NCBI GenBank assembly: GCA_964539395.1
Contig: CAZIIU010000014.1
Coordinates: 1-64,000 of the forward strand
Length of the DNA stretch: 64,000 nucleotides
Direction of reading: 5' to 3'
DNA from: M55B112 sp964539395
Lineage (GTDB): Bacteria > Bacteroidota > Bacteroidia > Bacteroidales > GCA-2748055
Positions 60,378 through 64,000 of the stretch are shown one piece after another (position 1 is the first letter of the stretch; every line of letters starts with the position of its first letter). Made by a program: the position numbers and the translations under genes. The notes beneath the pieces are model-generated. The model saw only the letters and a program-made list of their open reading frames with translations. It was not told the origin of the DNA and did not search any database.

Positions 60378-61706
60378 ATGAAAACTATTACAATCATTTC
60401 TTTATGCTTTGTCTCTTTTTTCCTTTCGGCTCAGAATATTGAGCTGAGTTTTACCGGTTCAGGAATGAGTGATATTGTTGCCAGTGTTGAGGCCCTAAAT
60501 CTTAATACCGGTGAATCGGTCAGTCTTAGCCAGGGTGATGTATTAACTCTTGTTACCCAGGCAACCGGAATTGATAATCAGATTCCGAATGACGGAGCTT
60601 TCCGCATCTATCCAAATCCCCTGTCAGACGCTTCAAAAATCGAATTCAACAATAAAATATCCGGTACAGTGAATGTTGAGGTATATGATATAACCGGAAA
60701 AAAACTTCTAAATAACAAGCTGCAATTAAAAACCGGCAGTCATATGTTCAATATTTCAGGATTACGACCTGGCATGTACATTCTGAATGTTATCACCCCC
60801 GGTGAAAAGTTTACGACCAATTTTCTTTCGAATAGCAGATTGTCCGAAAACCCGGCGGTATCTTACCTGGGAAGTAATGCGCTTTCAAATCAGAAACATA
60901 ACCTGAAAAAAGTTCAAAGCAGCATTGAATTATCGTTCAACGTAGGTGACCGCATATGGTTGAAGGGTGTCTCAGGTAATTATTCCCGAGTGATAACACT
61001 TATTCCCACGGTAACCGCCGCTGTAAATTTTGAGTTTGTTGAGTGTCTTGACGGGGAAGGTAATCATTATCCGGTGGTTACAATCGGTAACTGGACTTTT
61101 ATGGCTGAGAACCTGAAAACCAGCAAGTACCGTAATGGAGACGACATTGGCACTACAACTCCCGCGACTTTAAATATTGATGCAGAGGATACACCAAAAT
61201 ATCAATGGCCGGCTAACGGTGAAGAAAGCAATGTTGCAACCTATGGCAGATTGTATACCTGGTTTGCAGTAATGGATGAACGCAGTTTGTGCCCGACAGG
61301 CTGGCATGTGCCCACTGACGAGGAGTGGACCGCGTTTAAGGATTACCTGATTGCCAATGGCTTTAATTATGACGGGACAACTGAAGAGAATAAAATCGCC
61401 AAATCGTTGGCATCCAGGAGCAACTGGAACGAATATCTGCTTACCGAAGGTGCCGCCGGCAATACAGACTATCCGGGCATGAGAAATGCAACAGGTTTTA
61501 ACGCAATACCCGCAGGTCGTCGCATTCGCCAGGGATCATTCGACAGTATGGGCAGTTACAGTAATTTGTGGACCTCTACAGAAACAACAAGTGGTAGTAA
61601 TCCGGCATGGTATCACAACATTTACAATCAAAGCATTGCGTTGGGTAGAAGCAACTTGCACAAGAAAACCGCTTATTCTGTCAGATGCATGAAAGATGAA
61701 TTATAA
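60378..61706 (+). CDS. FISUMP protein with internal Por-type sorting-like domain
   Basis: A 442-residue exported protein. Signal peptide 1-18. A short repeat unit (IELSFTGSGMSDIVASVE) is followed by a Por/T9SS type-A-like domain at 75-140 (FRIYPNPLSDASKIEF, VEVYDITGKKL, SGLRPGMYILNV). This domain is usually C-terminal; here about 300 residues follow. The second IELSFNVGDR unit near 190 and the FISUMP domain (GNHYPVVTIGNWTFMAENLK, YGRLYTWFAVMDERSLCPTGWHVPTDEEW, LWTSTETTSGSNPAW, YSVRCMKDE) complete it. The internal domain may be a binding module rather than an export signal. Confidence 0.87.
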   Translation: MKTITIISLCFVSFFLSAQNIELSFTGSGMSDIVASVEALNLNTGESVSLSQGDVLTLVTQATGIDNQIPNDGAFRIYPNPLSDASKIEFNNKISGTVNVEVYDITGKKLLNNKLQLKTGSHMFNISGLRPGMYILNVITPGEKFTTNFLSNSRLSENPAVSYLGSNALSNQKHNLKKVQSSIELSFNVGDRIWLKGVSGNYSRVITLIPTVTAAVNFEFVECLDGEGNHYPVVTIGNWTFMAENLKTSKYRNGDDIGTTTPATLNIDAEDTPKYQWPANGEESNVATYGRLYTWFAVMDERSLCPTGWHVPTDEEWTAFKDYLIANGFNYDGTTEENKIAKSLASRSNWNEYLLTEGAAGNTDYPGMRNATGFNAIPAGRRIRQGSFDSMGSYSNLWTSTETTSGSNPAWYHNIYNQSIALGRSNLHKKTAYSVRCMKDEL

Positions 61707-61826
61707 AAACCTTCGCGTAAATTATTAAGACAAAAACAGAACTACACCTCATCTTTTTTGTTTAAAGCAGATAATTAACAGTGGTACTGACAATTATTCT
61801 GGATTAGCTGCTTAAGCCGCAATTTC

Positions 61827-61874
61827 AAACCTATGTGTATGGATGGTTCATATCTCCGGCACATAGGTTTTTTT
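61827..61874 (+). terminator. Intrinsic terminator after FISUMP gene
   Basis: Stem AAACCTATGTG / CACATAGGTTT with a 22-base loop, followed by four more T. Lies 120 bp after the stop. The rest of 61707-62084 shows no gene. Confidence 0.72.
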
Positions 61875-62084
61875 CAACCAGCCCCCGTGACATTTAATTC
61901 ATGAATGTCTCTGTATCGGATTGTGAATCTCTCAATCTCAGGCCAATCAGATTATTATTCGACAGAATACACTTTCTTGACACTTTTTTAGCAGGGAATG
62001 AGTTTGTTTTTTTCAACTTTTTGTTTTAAACTTGCCAGCCATATCTTAATAATTACTTAATAAAAATTCTTGGAGGATTCATAT

Positions 62085-63236
62085 ATGTTAACTTTAAGTA
62101 AATGGATGAAACACTACCTGTTCATCTTCATCTTATTTTTTCCAGTTGTAAGCATTGCAGCAGCAGCCGATTCCCCTGTTATATTGTATACCACCTACAC
62201 CAGGGTTGCGGTTCCTCCAGGAGAGACCCTCGATTATCCCATTGCCGTAATGAACAAAAGTAATAAAATACAGTATGTTGACATTAGTGTGTCGGGAATC
62301 CCCAAAGGATGGAATTATGTATTAAAAGGTTCAGGTAAAAATGTAGAACAATATGCCATTCTTCCTAATGAAAACATAAGTGTCAATCTACAGGTGGAAG
62401 TGCCCTGGAACGCGAATAAGGGCTATTATCGATTCAGGGTTTCAGCCGGAAAGTTATTTACACTGCCCCTGGGAGTAACCATCTCGGAACAGGGAACATT
62501 TACAACGGAATTTACAACCCGGCAAAAAAACATGCAGGGACACGCAGGTGCCTCTTTTACCTTTAATTCAGAAATCAAAAACCGCACTGCCGAAAGTCAT
62601 TCATACGGTCTCAGGGCGCAAAGTCCCCGTGGATGGTCTGTAGTCTTTAAGGCAGATTACAAACAGGTTACCTCTGTACAAACGGACCCGAACAGTACAA
62701 CTCCAATCGTTATTGATGTAAAATCGCCGGAAAGAATTGAAGCCGGTACCTATAAAATTCCTGTGAGCGCAGTTTTCGGGACCGCATCGGCAGACCTTGA
62801 ACTGGAAGTGGTTATAACAGGATCCTACAATGTGGAGCTTACAACACCAACTGGCAGGGTAAGTGCAAATATCACTGCAGGAGAAGAGAAACGTATTGAA
62901 CTGATTGTGAGAAACCGGGGTACCTCCGGCCTGAATGACATTCGTCTGAACAACAGTGCTCCAAGCAACTGGGAAGTTGCTTTTGAACCTAAAAAAGTTG
63001 ATTTTGTTGCTCCCGGGGATGAAGCAAAAGTGGACGCTTTTATTAAAGCGGATAAAAAAGCAATAGCAGGCGATTATATCGTTAATCTTGAGGCCCTGCT
63101 CCCGGAGACCTCTTCCAGGATTCAATACAGAATGTCGGTGAAAACACCGATGCTTTGGGGCTGGATCGGGGTATTGATCATTTTTATTGCATTAGGAAGC
63201 GTTTTATTTCTTTTCCGAAAATATGGAAGGAGGTAA
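62085..63236 (+). CDS. NEW3-domain membrane protein of an ABC transporter operon
   Basis: A 383-residue protein from the ATG at 62085, which has a GGAGG ribosome site eight bases upstream; a TTG five codons earlier would sit on that site. Signal peptide to about residue 27, then three beta-sandwich repeats of the NEW3 (alpha-galactosidase-associated) type, with TRVAVPPGETLDYPIAVMN, GRVSANITAGEEKRIELIVRNRG and a C-terminal helix (GWIGVLIIFIALGSVLFLF) plus basic tail. Such proteins precede ABC genes in Bacteroidetes and Firmicutes and may be a periplasmic ligand-binding partner. The next gene starts four bases after the stop. Confidence 0.82.
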   Translation: MLTLSKWMKHYLFIFILFFPVVSIAAAADSPVILYTTYTRVAVPPGETLDYPIAVMNKSNKIQYVDISVSGIPKGWNYVLKGSGKNVEQYAILPNENISVNLQVEVPWNANKGYYRFRVSAGKLFTLPLGVTISEQGTFTTEFTTRQKNMQGHAGASFTFNSEIKNRTAESHSYGLRAQSPRGWSVVFKADYKQVTSVQTDPNSTTPIVIDVKSPERIEAGTYKIPVSAVFGTASADLELEVVITGSYNVELTTPTGRVSANITAGEEKRIELIVRNRGTSGLNDIRLNNSAPSNWEVAFEPKKVDFVAPGDEAKVDAFIKADKKAIAGDYIVNLEALLPETSSRIQYRMSVKTPMLWGWIGVLIIFIALGSVLFLFRKYGRR

Positions 63237-63239
63237 GAG

Positions 63240-64000
63240 GTGGGCAAAAGTATAATCGAACTTGATGCCTTATCGAAGAAGTACGGCTCTTTTACAGCCG
63301 TGGATGAGCTCTCGCTGACAATTTCCAAAGGGGAGATTTTTGGATTGCTGGGTCCAAACGGTGCGGGAAAGTCAACAACCATCCTGATGATACTTGGCCT
63401 GACAGAACCTACATCCGGGTCGGTGCATGTATGTGGCATCAGTTCAACCAATAACCCTATTGAGGTGAAGAGAAGGGTCGGATATCTCCCGGAAGATGTT
63501 GGGTTTTATGATGATCTTACCGGGCTGGAGAATCTTATGTTTACCGCCAGGCTGAACAGCATAAAGCGTAACGAGGTAAGGGAAAAATCCGAATCGCTGC
63601 TTAAACGTGTCGGACTCGAAGATAATATGAATAAAAAAGCGGGGAAATACTCCCGGGGCATGAGACAGCGTTTAGGTCTGGCTGATGTGCTTATCAAAGA
63701 TCCCGAGGTAATAATTTTAGACGAACCAACGCTGGGGATAGATCCCACAGGCGTGAATGAGTTTCTTGAGTTAATTGTTAAATTAAGTAAAGATGAAGGA
63801 ATCACCGTATTGATTTCTTCTCACCATCTGCACCAAATACAGCAAATATGCGACCGTGTCGGTCTGTTTATAAGGGGTAAACTGATTGCTGAAGGCGATG
63901 TTCAGACACTTTCAAAAGTTCTTTTTTCCAACGAACTTTTTTCCATTACTGCCGGGGTGACAATGCCGGAATTTGATGAAAACTCCTCACCCGGAAAAGT
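63240..64000 (+). CDS. ABC transporter ATP-binding protein (partial, runs off the window)
   Basis: At least 253 residues of an ABC-2-type export ATPase, starting GTG at 63240 after GGAGGT (63229-63234). Walker A GPNGAGKST (about 38-46), Q-loop YLPEDVGFYDDLTG, signature YSRGMRQRLGLA, Walker B VIILDEPTLGIDPTG and H-loop ISSHHLHQIQ are all present. The YLPED Q-loop and SRGM signature are typical of drug, lipid or exopolysaccharide exporters. The gene is cut by the window end; a permease gene should follow. It forms an operon with the NEW3 gene. Confidence 0.9.
   Translation, partial: MGKSIIELDALSKKYGSFTAVDELSLTISKGEIFGLLGPNGAGKSTTILMILGLTEPTSGSVHVCGISSTNNPIEVKRRVGYLPEDVGFYDDLTGLENLMFTARLNSIKRNEVREKSESLLKRVGLEDNMNKKAGKYSRGMRQRLGLADVLIKDPEVIILDEPTLGIDPTGVNEFLELIVKLSKDEGITVLISSHHLHQIQQICDRVGLFIRGKLIAEGDVQTLSKVLFSNELFSITAGVTMPEFDENSSPGK

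Overview
The window looks like the chromosome of an anaerobic or facultative marine or sediment Bacteroidetes, probably order Bacteroidales/Marinilabiliales. The evidence is a Por-type (T9SS-like) sorting domain, two FISUMP-domain secreted proteins, a formylglycine-type sulfatase, Omp85-type outer-membrane barrels, and several TTG-N17-21-TAnnTTTG promoters typical of the phylum. No rRNA, tRNA, CRISPR array, phage or intact insertion sequence was seen.

Layout. (1) 0.1-3.3 kb: xylulokinase, followed by a xylose isomerase gene that has lost about 300 internal codons, then a pirin. (2) 3.4-10.2 kb: a secreted PQQ-like beta-propeller protein, a 13-copy 25-bp tandem array, a two-gene FtsX/LolD-type ABC exporter and a FISUMP protein. 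(3) 10.4-28.7 kb, all on the minus strand: KefB-like antiporter, glycosyltransferase, then the main item, a redox island. It holds five PQQ-like propellers, one NHL propeller, a NosR/NapH-like membrane polyferredoxin, a Tat-type ferredoxin, a tiny four-Cys membrane protein, a NuoE-NuoF-ferredoxin fusion and a FAD/Fe-S oxidoreductase without its NAD(P)H domain. Read together, NADH electrons could be drawn by the diaphorase, cross the membrane through the polyferredoxin, and meet periplasmic Fe-S and propeller proteins. That route is inference; the terminal acceptor is not visible. (4) 28.7-29.4 kb: a gene-free stretch with a promoter-like box and hairpin-rich sequence, a candidate non-coding RNA. 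(5) 29.4-40.4 kb: an outer-membrane barrel, an SSS symporter with a 70-residue winged-helix protein, the ablAB operon for the osmolyte N-epsilon-acetyl-beta-lysine with a MarR regulator, and an ActP-like symporter operon whose DUF4212-like small subunit carries a large insertion. (6) 40.6-49.6 kb: DEAD-box helicase, Hsp20, an Orange-protein-like cluster (DUF134, two NifX/NifB-like proteins, a Gly-rich protein, two MinD/ferredoxin ATPases), an MscS channel and a GNAT-like protein. (7) 49.7-64 kb: sulfatase, trehalose-phosphatase-like HAD protein, methyltransferase, aminotransferase plus histidine kinase, small envelope-stress proteins (holin-X, YtxH), YceI lipoprotein, a second FISUMP protein, and a NEW3-domain/ABC transporter operon running off the end.

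Four unrelated intergenic minisatellites (25, 71, 54 and 48 bp units) and a two-copy dispersed element of about 71 bp (29.4 kb and 51.4 kb) are not explained by the genes. Osmotic and envelope stress is a recurring theme (AblAB, MscS, KefB, trehalose phosphatase, YtxH/holin-X).
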